From: Triparma columacea
Lineage: Eukaryota; Sar; Bolidophyceae; Parmales; Triparmaceae
Assembly: GCA_030267965.1 (NCBI GenBank)
Contig: BRYA01000581.1
Coordinates: 1-64,000 of the forward strand
DNA: 64,000 nt
Reading direction: 5' to 3'
Made by a program: the position numbers and the translations under genes. How positions within the stretch are numbered: the first letter of the stretch is position 1; every line of letters starts with the position of its first letter. Positions 10,336 through 20,495 of the stretch are shown piece after piece. The notes below the pieces were generated by a model that was given only the letters and a program-made list of their open reading frames with translations, did no database searches and was not told the origin of the DNA.

Positions 10336-11761
10336 CTAAAAGTATGACGTGCCGAAGACCTTCTTGTCGAATTCCTTCTTGGCCTTACTCCTGCTTTCAA
10401 CATGTGTCCCTCCCTCATCGTCCAACTGCACCCTATCAAGCCTCGTATTAAACGGTGGCTGCAGCACCGCCTTTTGTCTCTCCGTCATCCCGTCGTAGCA
10501 ACCTTCAGGCCACATGGGGTTCCCCTGTGATAAGCGTGAGATGAGTGAAGCAAGTCGCGGAGAGGGTGTTGCGTTAGAGGGTTGGATAAGTTGTGTTCAT
10601 GTGGGAAGAGTCAACTTTAGGGACGGAGGTATCGAGAAAGAGCACAGGGATTGTCTTGGCAATTGCTCTTCCACTCCTTGCATAATCCTCACCTCCTCCA
10701 TGTAGCTCCTGCCGTAAGCGCAGGTGCTGGGGGCAAATCTGAAGAGTGCCACACGCCTCTGGTGGTCATTCATCCATGGGAGGGCTCCGTGGACGGTACC
10801 CTCGGACCATATTATCACGTCACCGGGATCAGAGACAACCTGCTGAACGTGCTCACGGTATGCGTCGCCCTGGATCATGGCGGGGGGGGCCTTAAAGTTG
10901 CTCTTGTGACTGCAAGTGGGGGTGAGCGAAGCGAAGCGATGAGCGAGGGAATGGCTGAGGGGTCAGGATGTTGCCCTTGCACTCACCTTCCCTTGACCAC
11001 ACAGAAACCTCCCCCACCCTCCGGATGCGGGCACAACGCGACAGCAACAGCCAACAGGTTGCTCCTGATTTGACCGTGGTTGTAGGTGTAGGCCAAAAAG
11101 TGGTTATACTCCCCGCTGCTTACGTCGATTGTCCCGCCATGGAGGTTGAATCCCTCAGAGCCCTTGTTCTGGACAATGCAGAAGGGCATATGGTCCATCC
11201 TGTAACCCTTCCCGCAGAATTCGTTGTAGTAAGGCACGAGCTTAGGATGGTCAAGCACGCTGTGGAAGAACTTCGACTGCTCCCCCCACTGGAGCACCCC
11301 CCCAAGGTCAATCCTTCCGTCCTTCCCATTGCCTCCCATCCCAGTTCCCCTCTTCGTGTTGCGGATGGCGTCGTCGATCCTCTCGTTTGCAGAAGGCATG
11401 TGGTTAGTGATTGCATCGTTTGCCGCGGCAACCTCCTCAGGGGAGAATACTCTGTGGAGATGGGTGGAGATGGGTGAGTCGGGGTTCACATTTTATTTAT
11501 TTGAGTAATTTGGGTTTCCCTGTAGGTTGTGAAAGTTTCTTTGCTCATTATCGATTGTTTTTAATTCTCTTTCACTCACCCCTTAATTACAATGTAGCCA
11601 TTTAAATCAAACAGGTATTTATCCTCCTCAGAAAGCATCGAGGGGATTGAGCTGGCAAGGCGAGTTGTCTGCCTGTGCAAGCTAAAAGGACGATTGAAAC
11701 GAAAAGCTGGTGAACGTGTTGTAAAGAGGGATAAGGAAACGGTGGTAAGCTTCGTCAACAT
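10336..11761 (-). CDS. Phytanoyl-CoA-dioxygenase (PhyH)-like protein
   Basis: Four exons: 11761-11580, 11451-10987, 10909-10693 and 10524-10336. Phases agree at every join (2, 2, 0), giving 350 residues. The joins restore family-typical sequence: NGYIVIKG+VFSPEEV, and VVKG+SHKSNFKAP. The first 40 residues are basic and Ser/Thr-rich, suggesting an organelle presequence. PhyH proteins are Fe(II)/2-oxoglutarate oxygenases of the jelly-roll fold. Seen here: FNLHGGTID for the first ligand region, GGGGFCVVKGSHK for the middle strand, and EGTVHGALPW with RRVALFRFAP for the distal His and the 2-oxoglutarate Arg. The proximal HxD reads H-G-G, so the carboxylate ligand is not in its usual place. Substrate unknown. 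The start codon lies 64 bp from that of the divergent SDR gene. Confidence 0.8.
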
Positions 11762-11825
11762 TTGTTGAGGGCTGGAGAGTTGAGTTTGCTAAATAAAATA
11801 CCACATTTTCACATTTTCCAATTTA
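11762..11825. promoter_or_regulatory. 64-bp bidirectional intergenic region
   Basis: Only 64 bp lie between the start codons of the PhyH-like gene (minus) and the SDR gene (plus). It contains an AT-rich stretch (CTAAATAAAATACC) that could serve initiation in either direction. Co-regulation is an inference. Confidence 0.4.
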
Positions 11826-13100
11826 ATGAGCTTCTGGAGCAACACAAATAATGACAATGGGTCAGACGGCTGTTCAGCTCCTCCTCTCGAGTCGAGTAGC
11901 ACTTGGGGAGCTGGATACTTGATCTATCTCCTCTTTTCCCTCTCACTCCCGACCATCATCTATTCGGCTTTGTATTTGCTGGTAAGTGGTACCCTAGTCC
12001 TGATATGGGTGCAGTTCACTCCTTCGTGCCGTCTCTGACCGCCCTCGTCCCTTCCCCAGCCTTTCGTTGTCTCTTTTTTCAAGCCCGTCCCTGATTTGAA
12101 GAAGAAGTACAACGCTAAGTGGGCCCTGGTCACTGGCGGTGGAAGCGGTATCGGCAAGGGCCTCGTTTTCGGGCTCGCTAGGATGGGCCTCAACGTCGTT
12201 ATCGTGACGCTGCCGGACCCCACCCTCGAGCCTCTGTTGAAAAAGTTGAGAGAGACGTTCCCTGAACTTGAATTCCGCGCAGTTCCGGTTTCGTTCTCTC
12301 CGAACGTTGACTACATGGCACCTATCAAGAAGGAGGTGAGAAATTTGGGGTGGTTAGTCGGTGGAGTTGGCGGCGTGGGCAGCATCAGTATTACTATGTG
12401 CAGCGGTGTTGAGTTGGGTGGCTCATAATTAACAGAGTTGCTTATTTTGATGTTTGTCCCTTCTCATTTTCTCCCTCCGCGCCCTGCCCCCTTACCCACC
12501 CCATTCCAGACATCCGACATTACCATCCAGCTGATCTTCAACAACGCTGGCTTCATAGTCACAGGTTTCTTCGAAGCCACCGACGAGATGAAACACCTCA
12601 TGAACCTCGAGTGCAACGCCCGAGCCGCTGTCCGCATCACCCACCACTTCCTCCGGATCCTCGTCACCAAAAAGCTCAAGGGTTGCATATGCTTCACCTC
12701 TAGCGTCGCTGGTTACATTCCCACCCCCTTCGCCGTCATGTACGCTTCCACCAAGGCCTTCGTGAGCCAGTTCTCCAGCTGCGTCGCAATAGAGGTCGCG
12801 AACCTCGGGATCGACGTCTGCGCCGTCCACCCCAGCCCCGTCAACAGCAACTTTTATGACAAGGTCGAGCACAAGATCCAACTTATGGAGGACGCCAAGA
12901 AGGCGGCCGTCGAGCCAGACAGTATTACGGGGGACATATTTAAGTCTATCGACTCGTGGTACCTGAGGGACCTCGGGGCCATGGCGATTGGGACGAGGTT
13001 GGGGACGAGCTTCATTCCCTACAATTTTTTCACGGGAATGTTCGCGGCAGCTGCGCCCTTCCTTGGGGACTACAAGACCCACAACGCCAAGAGGGGCTAA
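11826..13100 (+). CDS. Membrane short-chain dehydrogenase, 3-ketoacyl-CoA-reductase-like
   Basis: Three exons: 11826-11981 (donor GTAAGT), 12060-12335 and 12510-13100. All joins are phase 0, for 340 residues. An N-terminal membrane helix (GYLIYLLFSLSLPTIIYSAL) leads into a complete classical SDR domain: cofactor loop TGGGSGIGKG, NNAG motif, catalytic Ser in CFTSSVAG and YASTK (Tyr/Lys pair). After the active site, VHPSPVNSNFY matches the PG-motif region. An N-terminal membrane segment followed by KKYNAKWALVTG is the arrangement of HSD17B12 / KAR proteins, which catalyse the first reduction of very-long-chain fatty acid elongation at the ER with NADPH. A steroid or other hydroxy substrate is possible. 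The gene is divergent from the PhyH-like gene. Confidence 0.8.
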
Positions 13101-13223
13101 TTTGAAGTGTGATTGTGGGATGGGGGGGGGGTCGATAGGGAGGCAGAGAGCAGGAGTCCATGATCAACAATAAAACTTAATCCGATTCAAAATAACAAAC
13201 ATATTCAAATCCTAAAACTTGCC

Positions 13224-13909
13224 TTACGCCTGATTTGAAGTGTCCATTGGAGCAGCCGGAGGAGCGGCCACAGGCTCCGTAGCCTGGGGTTGGGTGTCCG
13301 TGACCGCAACCCCAACAGCAGCTGAAGCATCGGGCTTTGAAGCCCCTCCATCTTCTCCAGTGCCTGCCGTCGACGAAGCCATAGCGGCGGCAGCCTTCTG
13401 CTTCGTCTTCTCTGCCTTCTTCTTCTCCTCTTCCGCCCTGAACTCCCTGAGGAAGTCCTCCAGCTTGCCGTCGAAAATCTCCTCCAACTCCAACTCCTTC
13501 ACTGCATTTAAGATGTCGTTTGCGGCTATGCTAGAACGGCCGTTATCCCGAGCTAGATCATTAGCGCAAGCTGTCATGTACATTACAAAGATCCCAGCCG
13601 CCCTAGTGAAGCTGGGGGAGGGGGGGAGGGGACGGAGGGAAGACAATGGTGTCAGTTTTTGCATGAGGGGGGATCTAGGGAGGTATCTTCAATGATAGGG
13701 GGAGTCAATACGTACACCATGTTCGCCTCTTTGCTAATTGTAGCGTGTTCGGGGAGGGAGGCCTTCAAAATCTTGCGAATGCTGGCTTGAGGGGGTTCGA
13801 AGTCATGTTGAGATTCAGAAGACAACGGATTGGCGCGTTTCCCGTTGGCGTTCAAGCCGCCAGGGCTGTCTGGGGTCTCTGCGACGGCTGGGGGGGCTCC
13901 TGCGTCCAT
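13224..13909 (-). CDS. Histone-fold protein, DNA polymerase epsilon subunit 3 / CHRAC-like
   Basis: Two exons, 13909-13716 and 13611-13224, meet at phase 2 (donor GTACGT, acceptor CCCCCAG) for 193 residues. The joined histone fold runs from about residue 40 to 115: ASIRKILKASLPEHATISKE, ANMV+FTRAAGIFVMYMTAC, ANDLARDNGRSSIAANDILN, ELEEI. This is the pattern of POLE3 (Dpb4), which pairs with a second histone-fold subunit in DNA polymerase epsilon and in CHRAC-type remodellers. The Lys/Glu helix after the fold and an Ala/Pro/Gly-rich tail are also typical of POLE3. NF-YB and DR1 are close relatives, but the EATISKEA-type and AxxFVxYxT patterns favour POLE3. Its start lies 61 bp from the divergent gene at 13971. 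Confidence 0.8.
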
Positions 13910-13970
13910 TTTATTTATATATATCGGGTTCTAGAATTTTGCTGAAACAGGACGACAAAAAAAAAAATCC

Positions 13971-14891
13971 ATGGTTGCTCCTTTGCTAGTTTCTTCAGTA
14001 GTGTTCGGTATATGCCACGCAATGCTACTTATGGACCCTTCTTCACAAGATTGGAGTGGAATTAAATTGGCGCAGAGCACACTTCACCAATTTGGAAAAT
14101 CGGAGGTGGCATCGACCATCTCTTCCAACCCCTCAAAGCTCGCTCTGATAGCTCCTCCACCGTCGATGGACAGAATTCCGGTTGATGAAATTGCCAAAAT
14201 TCTCGCGTCAGGGGCGAAGGAGGGTACACGTGTAGCGGAGAAAGGGAGAAGGGTGTTGTTTAGAATGTTGCATTCTCCGACTCATAAGGTCAGGGTTGAT
14301 AATCGTCTACGTGAGGGTACGGGGTTGGTGGAGGTGGAAAATGTTGGGTTTTGGGACCCATCAGTACCGACTTTGGCCCCAGCGGTCTATTTTTCAGGTA
14401 TTGCCACATCACTCCTGAACCATGGTTATCCTGGCAGTTGGGGTTTGAGGGGGAAGCAGTTCGTGTCGGACTTTGATCGCGCGACAATAGGTTTATGCGG
14501 CGCTTACGATACATTCCTGGCGTGGAGTGAGAGTAGCGATTTGAGGAGGGGGCTGCTTTTGGGGATTCAATACTCTGCTGTGAGGTCCTTCGTAGAGGCC
14601 AAAAGGTTGGGGGGGCGGGCATCGGTGGGAGGGAAGGCTGTGTTCTTCCACGCTAGTGCCCACGCTCTGTGCACGTTGCACCATGCAATCGTACTGAAGG
14701 GTGTTGGAAAGGACTGGGGGAGTGACTGGGGTGAGAGGGTGCGGGAATATGGGGAGCATAGGGGTGGGGTGATTGGTAATGTGCTGAAGGACTTTCACAG
14801 TCCCTTCGAAAATAGGGTGTTTAAAGGATTAGTCTTTGGAGCTGTTGGGACTAATATTGCGCTGACAACAAAGAGGGCATGGCAGTTTTGA
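13971..14891 (+). CDS. Hypothetical protein with N-terminal hydrophobic segment
   Basis: A single-exon gene of 306 residues that I do not recognise. The N-terminus (MVAPLLVSSVVFGICHAMLL) is hydrophobic and may be a signal anchor. A moderately hydrophobic central part follows (TLAPAVYFSGIATSLLNHGY, GLLLGIQYSAVRSFVEA). VFFHASAHALCTLHHAIVLK contains four histidines in a likely helix. The C-terminus (RVFKGLVFGAVGTNIALTTK) is again hydrophobic. The pattern suggests a membrane-associated protein of an organelle. Codon use and length agree with neighbouring genes. No enzymatic motif is certain. The His-rich helix could bind metal or haem, but that is only a suggestion. Confidence 0.6.
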   Translation: MVAPLLVSSVVFGICHAMLLMDPSSQDWSGIKLAQSTLHQFGKSEVASTISSNPSKLALIAPPPSMDRIPVDEIAKILASGAKEGTRVAEKGRRVLFRMLHSPTHKVRVDNRLREGTGLVEVENVGFWDPSVPTLAPAVYFSGIATSLLNHGYPGSWGLRGKQFVSDFDRATIGLCGAYDTFLAWSESSDLRRGLLLGIQYSAVRSFVEAKRLGGRASVGGKAVFFHASAHALCTLHHAIVLKGVGKDWGSDWGERVREYGEHRGGVIGNVLKDFHSPFENRVFKGLVFGAVGTNIALTTKRAWQF

Positions 14892-15159
14892 TGTGGTGAT
14901 GGGTGGAATTAATTGGTAATGTGTTGTGATGTATTCTTCAAATTATGACTTTCAAATTAATGTATGATGTGTGTGCGTGAGGGGGGGTAGCATAGGGAGA
15001 CCTTCCTATCGTATCGTAAAAAGAGCAATATTTTCTTAATGAAACAAACATGAACTTTATGAGTTTTGGACAGGAATGAGTAGGACACAGGCAGAACAAA
15101 CGCGATTTTTCGCAATCGTGCGCCCCTACCTGACCCCAAAGCCCCACCCTTCAAAATAG

Positions 15160-15825
15160 CTACTTCAATATACCAAGCGCGAACTCGAACTGCTCAAATA
15201 ATGTCCTGCCAGTGAAATGTTCGGTCAACAAGAAAACTACTGCACTGACCATTGCTATCCGCCCGTAAAGCATCTCCATGTCCATCAGGGTGTCAAGCTT
15301 CTCGTTGGTCTGCGACGGGGGAGAAAACGAAGAAAGAAAAAATGGTTAGAAAAAATATCTGACCTCATTTCGGACCATAGGCGCCGTTCTGACTTGGCAG
15401 GAACCCTGCCATTTTTTCACATTTGTGGCGAACAAAACTAGATGGGGCGGCGATGAACCAAAACAGGTCGGAGCATCATTTCAGATAACTACATTGAGAA
15501 CTCCGCATCGCCAAGATAACATTGAGAACAGACACTTGGGAAATGACACAGTCCGACTACCCACCTTCACTGTTGGCAATTCCTGCAGATCAGGCTGTAA
15601 ATGAGACGGGTGGAAGAATATCTCATTACTCCCCTTCTTGTGGGAAGCCTGCATTGTCTCCTCCAACTCCATATTCTTGTAAAATAAGCTCCATTGCCGG
15701 CCAAATGTCCGAGGGTGCAGTAACCCTGATTTGACCCCAGAGATTTGCACGGTGGGGGGAACGTAACACTCCGTTAGATGGAAACACACTATAAATATCA
15801 CGAGAGATCGAAGATAAGTTGTCAT
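15160..15825 (-). CDS. Plastid-targeted one-helix light-harvesting-like protein
   Basis: Two exons, 15825-15565 and 15309-15160, meet at phase 0 (donor AAG|GTGGGT, acceptor CCGTCGCAG) and give 136 residues. The start MTTYLRSLVIFIVCFHLTEC is a signal peptide. It is followed by Tyr and a basic, hydroxylated stretch, as in bipartite presequences of secondary plastids. The C-terminal exon carries TNEKLDTLMDMEMLYGRIAM followed by VSAVVFLLTEHFTG. The ExxxxGRxAM core with a single membrane helix and TG exit is the chlorophyll-binding helix of HLIP/OHP/LIL proteins. Such proteins bind pigment singly or as dimers, in photoprotection or photosystem assembly. The intron (255 nt) is the longest in this part of the window, so a small unseen exon is possible. 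It is divergent from RecN with 78 bp between starts. Confidence 0.7.
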
Positions 15826-15903
15826 GCTGTCGAGGTGCGATTATTTGGTTGTGTTGGACTTTGGCACAAAAATTGCCTTCCTGAAGCCTTGGGACCAGAA
15901 GAA
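15826..15903. promoter_or_regulatory. 78-bp divergent region between two plastid-protein genes
   Basis: It separates the start codons of the one-helix LHC-like gene (minus) and the RecN gene (plus). Both products carry plastid-type presequences, so a shared promoter is plausible. No defined motif is visible. Confidence 0.35.
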
Positions 15904-18807
15904 ATGCCTTCTCTATTCTGCACGCTTCTTGTTGTATATGTCGTTTCCAGTCATATTCAGGTCGTACAGTGCTTCACACATGCGTTCCATCGCCACACCC
16001 CCATAGGGAAGATTTTTTCTGTAGATCCTCGATCCAACACGGAATTGTCGGCCTCAAAGTCCCATATCACACACGATCCTCGATCAGATCCTCGATCCAA
16101 CACGGAATTATCGGCCTCAAAGTCCCATATCACACACATTACAGTCGACAACTTGGCAATCGTCGAGCATGCCTCGTTGGACAACCTATGTCCAAACCTC
16201 AATGTTGTGACTGGGGAGACGGGTGCAGGTAAATCTTTGGTAACATCCGCTATATCTCTGGCCTGTGGGGATGCAGTGGCAGTTGATAGGGGGGGAGGGC
16301 GGGCGGGGGAGGAGACGAATGTGGAGATGAGGGTGAACTTGGTTGATGATGACAGAGCTTTGGTGCTTTGGAAGCTTTCGAAGTTGGGTCTATCTGCTCC
16401 AGAGCTGCATGAGAAGGGGCTACTTAAGGTCATAAGGGTGATACGAAGCAAGGGGGGTAACAAGATCAGGTCTGCGGCGTCAATCAATGATAATCCCGTT
16501 ACTCTGAAGCAGTTGAAGTACATCGTTGCTCCTCTGATTGCAAGGGTCGACGCGAATGCTGCCGCCACCGCACTCTCGAAGCAGTCCAGTAGAATAAAGA
16601 CCTTAGATAGGGGCGTCGACAAAATAGTCCTCAATGAGACCTTCAAGGCGTACAAGGCGTACAAGCAGCGCCGTGCAATGAGGCAGAAGATTGAGAGGGA
16701 CCTGCTGTCCTCTCTTCCCCCCAGTTTCAATGGGATGGACGTCAACAAGAAGGGGGACGCAGATATCCTTAGGCACTGGGTGGAAGAGCTCGACGACTTT
16801 CAGGAGAGCTGGAGGCAGTTCAGGGGGAGGTGAGACGAGGGAAGATGAGGAAAGACGAGAGAATACTCACGAGCGGAGCACAGAAGAGCAACGCAACACA
16901 CTACTACAACATCTAACCTCCCCCGCATTTCTCTTCGCTCGTTGCAGGCTTGTGGAAGAGTTGGCTGACGTGGAGGACGCGAAGCAGGTTGAGGAAGATG
17001 ATGGCGCCGCTCGTTTCGACCAGCCCCCCAGCCTATCGTCCTGCAAGAGGATGCTTAAGGATGTCGATTGGGAGACCAGCCCCGACGGTGGGTACGAGGT
17101 GAGAAAAGGCGAAAGGGCAGGCTCTTGTGACGACGTATTCACTTAGTCACCCCTTCGGTCATCATTCCGCTCGTCCCCCGCGCAGTCGCTCCTCTCCCTA
17201 AAGGACGCCCTAACCAACTTTGAGAACACGTACTCCTCCGCGACCGAGGCCTTGGCCTCCCTCACCTCCAAAGCAACCTATGAGTCCGCAGCTTCTGCGA
17301 TTGAAAAAGCTCGCGACCACCTCTACGACGTGACCGTTGATCCATCCTCTCCGCTTTACCATGCCACGGAAAAATCCCACGACCTTCTCAACGAAATGGA
17401 TGAAGCTCTCGCGAGGTGCGCGAGCCAGATTGAGAACAAGATCATAGGCACAATGGAGTCGACGAGGCCTTATATTAGCGTTGAGGACCTCGATGTTTTC
17501 ATTCTCGACTGGAAAACTTTGGCCAGGAAGCACCAGGTTACGCCTGAGCAGGTGAGAATGGGCGAAATCCAAAGCAGCGCATTTCATATATATATTTACA
17601 ACATATACGACCTTTCTTGCAACTCACTTTGCTCCTGTAACCTCCTTCCCTTGTAGCTGTGCTTCAGCCACATTGGACTGAAGTCGGAGCTTGAGGGGGC
17701 TGAAGAAAACAAAGAGCGGCTCCCGAGAGCCATCGAGGAGGAGGTGAGATGAAACGAAATGTGAAGCGGCAAGCTGTACCTGCCAGCGCAAATGAAAATC
17801 TTGAGTGCACAATTCCGCACAGCCCCCCCTCCCCACCCAAGCGCCGCCGCAATAATTCTCACCTATTGTCCCAACCCCTTTTGCGATTCGCTTTGCTTAT
17901 CGCAGAAACGTGCGCTCCTCGCCTACCAGACCTCTTGCAAGGAACTGACTAAGGAACGAAAAAGGGTCGGTTGCGACCTCTCCCTCAAGGTTTCGGCTCG
18001 CTTGAAGGAGTTGGGGATGGACGGTGCTGAATTCGCCGTTGACGTTATGGGTAAAATGAATGTTGACTTTGGGGCGCCTTTCTCGACGAAGAGCTTATGG
18101 GGCGGGAAACTCGTTGATAATATTGTTGGGGTCGACTCTGTTGACTTTTTGTTGAAGAACAACAACGAGGAAGAGAGTAGTATGGGGGGTAAGGTAGAGG
18201 AGGTGGCGAGTAGTGGGGAGAGAGCGAGGATTCTGTTGTTGATTGAGACCTGCTTGCCTGGAAGCATCGGGAGTGGGGGGGTTTATGACTTTGAAGGGGA
18301 GGAGGTGGAGGAAGAGGAGGAGGAGGATGTGAAGGGGGCTTTACTCCAAAGGTGAGGCGAAAATCTGTGCCCTGTGTAGTGTTTGTACTGCTTCCTTCAG
18401 TGCGCTGACCTCAACCCCCACACGCCCCATACCCCAGCAACTCCAAGCCCGTCATGGTTCTGTACGATGAGATCGATAGCCACGTTGGGGGGAGGGCGGC
18501 AGTCGCAGTTGCGAAGCTCCTCTCTAACCAGGGCACGGTCGGAAACCAGATCATCTCCATTACTCACTCTGCGGCCATTGCCTCGATCGCCAACAAACAC
18601 CTTGTTGTTGAGAAATCCCAAGATCCATCCATCGTAAAGGGGGGTGGCGTGAACGTCAAGGTCGAGGAGGTTCGAGGTGGCAAGAGGGAAGAGGAGATTG
18701 CTCGAATGGCCGGGGGTGAAATGGTCGGGGAAGAAGAGGGAGTAGAATTTGCCAAAGCGCTCTTACAGGAAGGAGAGAAGCAGCGGGACGCTTCCGTGAT
18801 AAGGTAG
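15904..18807 (+). CDS. RecN-type DNA repair ATPase, plastid-targeted
   Basis: Six exons: 15904-16829, 16948-17098, 17186-17551, 17657-17743, 17906-18351 and 18438-18807. Phases agree throughout, giving 781 residues. The N-terminus MPSLFCTLLVVYVVSSHIQV then VQC|FTHAF is a signal peptide with Phe at the probable cleavage point, indicating the complex plastid. The ATPase head is split as in SMC-like RecN. ITVDNLAIVEHASL and Walker A GETGAGKS are in exon 1. A coiled-coil middle is encoded by exons 2-5. The signature VASSGERARILLLIE sits in exon 5, Walker B VMVLYDEIDSHVGG and the switch His ITHSAAIASIANKH in exon 6. The signature has SSGE rather than SGGE. RecN tethers DNA ends in double-strand-break repair, and a chloroplast form is known in plants. 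An acidic insert (EEVEEEEEED) precedes the last exon, and a 63-bp duplication lies before the ATPase start. Confidence 0.85.
16023..16137 (+). repeat. 63-bp in-frame tandem duplication in RecN exon 1
   Basis: The 52-nt block 16023-16074 recurs at 16086-16137 with a single substitution (G versus A), an offset of 63 bp or 21 codons. It repeats the residues DPRSNTELSASKSHITH between the presequence and the first strand of the ATPase domain. Confidence 0.9.
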
Positions 18808-18895
18808 GAAACGAACCGAAACGATTTTACACAACAAACATTGACATTGAATATTATTGGAACTCATGTTCATTTTTCATGCCCCAAGACAGAGA

Positions 18896-20239
18896 CTAGA
18901 GCGGCCACGGATAGTTCCAGACATCATTCATCACGAACCCACTCTCCAAATCACAGTAAACTTGCATTGCCTTCTTGTAGAGGTCCTCCTCGATTGTCTG
19001 CGATCTCTCGTTTATGACAGAACTGTGCCAGTCGGGGTATGTGCAGCCACGGAGACCAGTGAGCTGTTTCGAAGATTCAGAGGCTTTGTCCTTATTGTGG
19101 ATGAGAGAAGGGTCCAAAAAGTCGTCCACAATGGACTTGTCGATTGCCCCGGTGTTTGGGAGATCGATATTGCAAGCAGATTTTAGATCCGACCGAATCC
19201 GGACCAACTCCTGCATTGGATCGCTGAACACTCTCTTGCCGGTGGTGAACACAGTGCAGAGTCCGTCAGCATTCTGGAGAGCGTGGCGATTGTACATGAG
19301 CCAAAGCCTAAGGCCTCGAGATATTGGAAAGATGGGGCCGTCACGCTTGAACATTGAAGTCGCAACCTCGATAGGTGGCCGATAAGTGAATATCACAGCG
19401 GGGGGGACCTTAAGCAGGGGGTACCATGCGGAAGCGGTGATGCACATTCTGGGGTCCTTTTGCAGCCAGACAGGGTACTGACTCATGATGCCAAGGTACT
19501 CCGCCCCCTTTCGAAAGTTGAAGCGCCACCCATTTTTTCCAACCTTGAGCTCGTACGGCGATCCGTCTAGGTGCACATCGGCCCCCATTTCGAGGACATC
19601 GGTGGCAGCGACATCGGGTTTATAATTATCGATATTCCCGTAATCAGCCGTTTGGTATTTCATGATGTCGTCGTTCTGGAGAACTACGTCACGGAACTCG
19701 TAAAACCCCTTTTGGTTGTCAAAGGCGGGCTGGATGAGGCGGTTGTTGGGACCAACCGGTATTGATGTGGCCTCAACGAGAAGTCCAGCGAGGAGGGAGG
19801 TAGCAGAGCGATGCATGCCAAGCAAGAACACTCCCTGTGTTGTTGCCTCGGTGGACTCAATGAAATTTTGGGTAGAATCCGGTAGCTTATCGTAAGATTC
19901 AAGCGGTAAGCCGTCAAAATGTCTGTGGTTGAGCCACCATCCCTTCCCCGGTTGGAGTTTCAGCTGCCACGGTGGTGGATTGAAGGAGGAGGCGGAATGG
20001 GTTTCAAGGGGAGGAGGATATTTTGATTTTTCGTGTTTTATTATCTTGGGGATCGTCACCGCCGTCGGAGATGTGTGAGTGTAGCTAAACCCAATCATCA
20101 ATGCGAAGCCGACGTAAAGAATGAGGAATAAAATTGCAATTATGAGCATGAGCCGAGATGAACCTCCTGTGTTTTGCTTTTTGCGGTAAGATGAGAATTT
20201 CGTCGTTCCTGAAACATGATAGGTTGGTAACGTTGACAT
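18896..20239 (-). CDS. Golgi-type P-loop sulfotransferase-like protein
   Basis: A single-exon type II membrane protein of 447 residues. A short cytoplasmic tail (about 30 residues) precedes one anchor (LMLIIAILFLILYVGFALMI) and a luminal domain. The domain begins GVFLLGMHRSATSLLAGLLV, which matches the 5'-PAPS loop of sulfotransferases (GxHRSGTS pattern). YPVWLQKDPRMCIT and AVIFTYRPPIEVATSMF follow; the latter is the 3'-phosphate-binding region (R..P..V..S). It should transfer sulfate from PAPS to a glycan or protein in the secretory pathway. Substrate unknown. The gene ends 88 bp from RecN's stop in convergent orientation. A bacterial-type sulfotransferase family (Sulfotransfer_3-like) is the closest pattern I can name. 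Confidence 0.75.
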   Translation of the reverse strand: MSTLPTYHVSGTTKFSSYRKKQNTGGSSRLMLIIAILFLILYVGFALMIGFSYTHTSPTAVTIPKIIKHEKSKYPPPLETHSASSFNPPPWQLKLQPGKGWWLNHRHFDGLPLESYDKLPDSTQNFIESTEATTQGVFLLGMHRSATSLLAGLLVEATSIPVGPNNRLIQPAFDNQKGFYEFRDVVLQNDDIMKYQTADYGNIDNYKPDVAATDVLEMGADVHLDGSPYELKVGKNGWRFNFRKGAEYLGIMSQYPVWLQKDPRMCITASAWYPLLKVPPAVIFTYRPPIEVATSMFKRDGPIFPISRGLRLWLMYNRHALQNADGLCTVFTTGKRVFSDPMQELVRIRSDLKSACNIDLPNTGAIDKSIVDDFLDPSLIHNKDKASESSKQLTGLRGCTYPDWHSSVINERSQTIEEDLYKKAMQVYCDLESGFVMNDVWNYPWPL

Positions 20240-20495
20240 GTTTGGTCGGGTTTGTGGGGGGAGGAGACGAAGGAAGAGATTTTTGTGGGAAGGGAAAAAA
20301 GGATTTTTTTTGGTCTAAAATAAATTAGTTTTGAAGTGTCACAGTCGCATTCTCCGTTTATCCTCGCTCAAGTGGACGCGTCGCATTCATACAACACTGA
20401 CTTTAATTACCTAAGCCTACTCCTGTAGATTCTGAGTTCCCCATTGACACTCGCCCTTCCCAACCAGCATCCGACAGCAACCCCAAGGCTTGGGA

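Noticed and set aside
15957..16748. 263-codon minus-strand frame inside RecN exon 1
   Set aside because: The plus strand carries Walker A and the conserved RecN N-terminus, and the antisense protein is a Leu/Ser/Thr-rich shadow.
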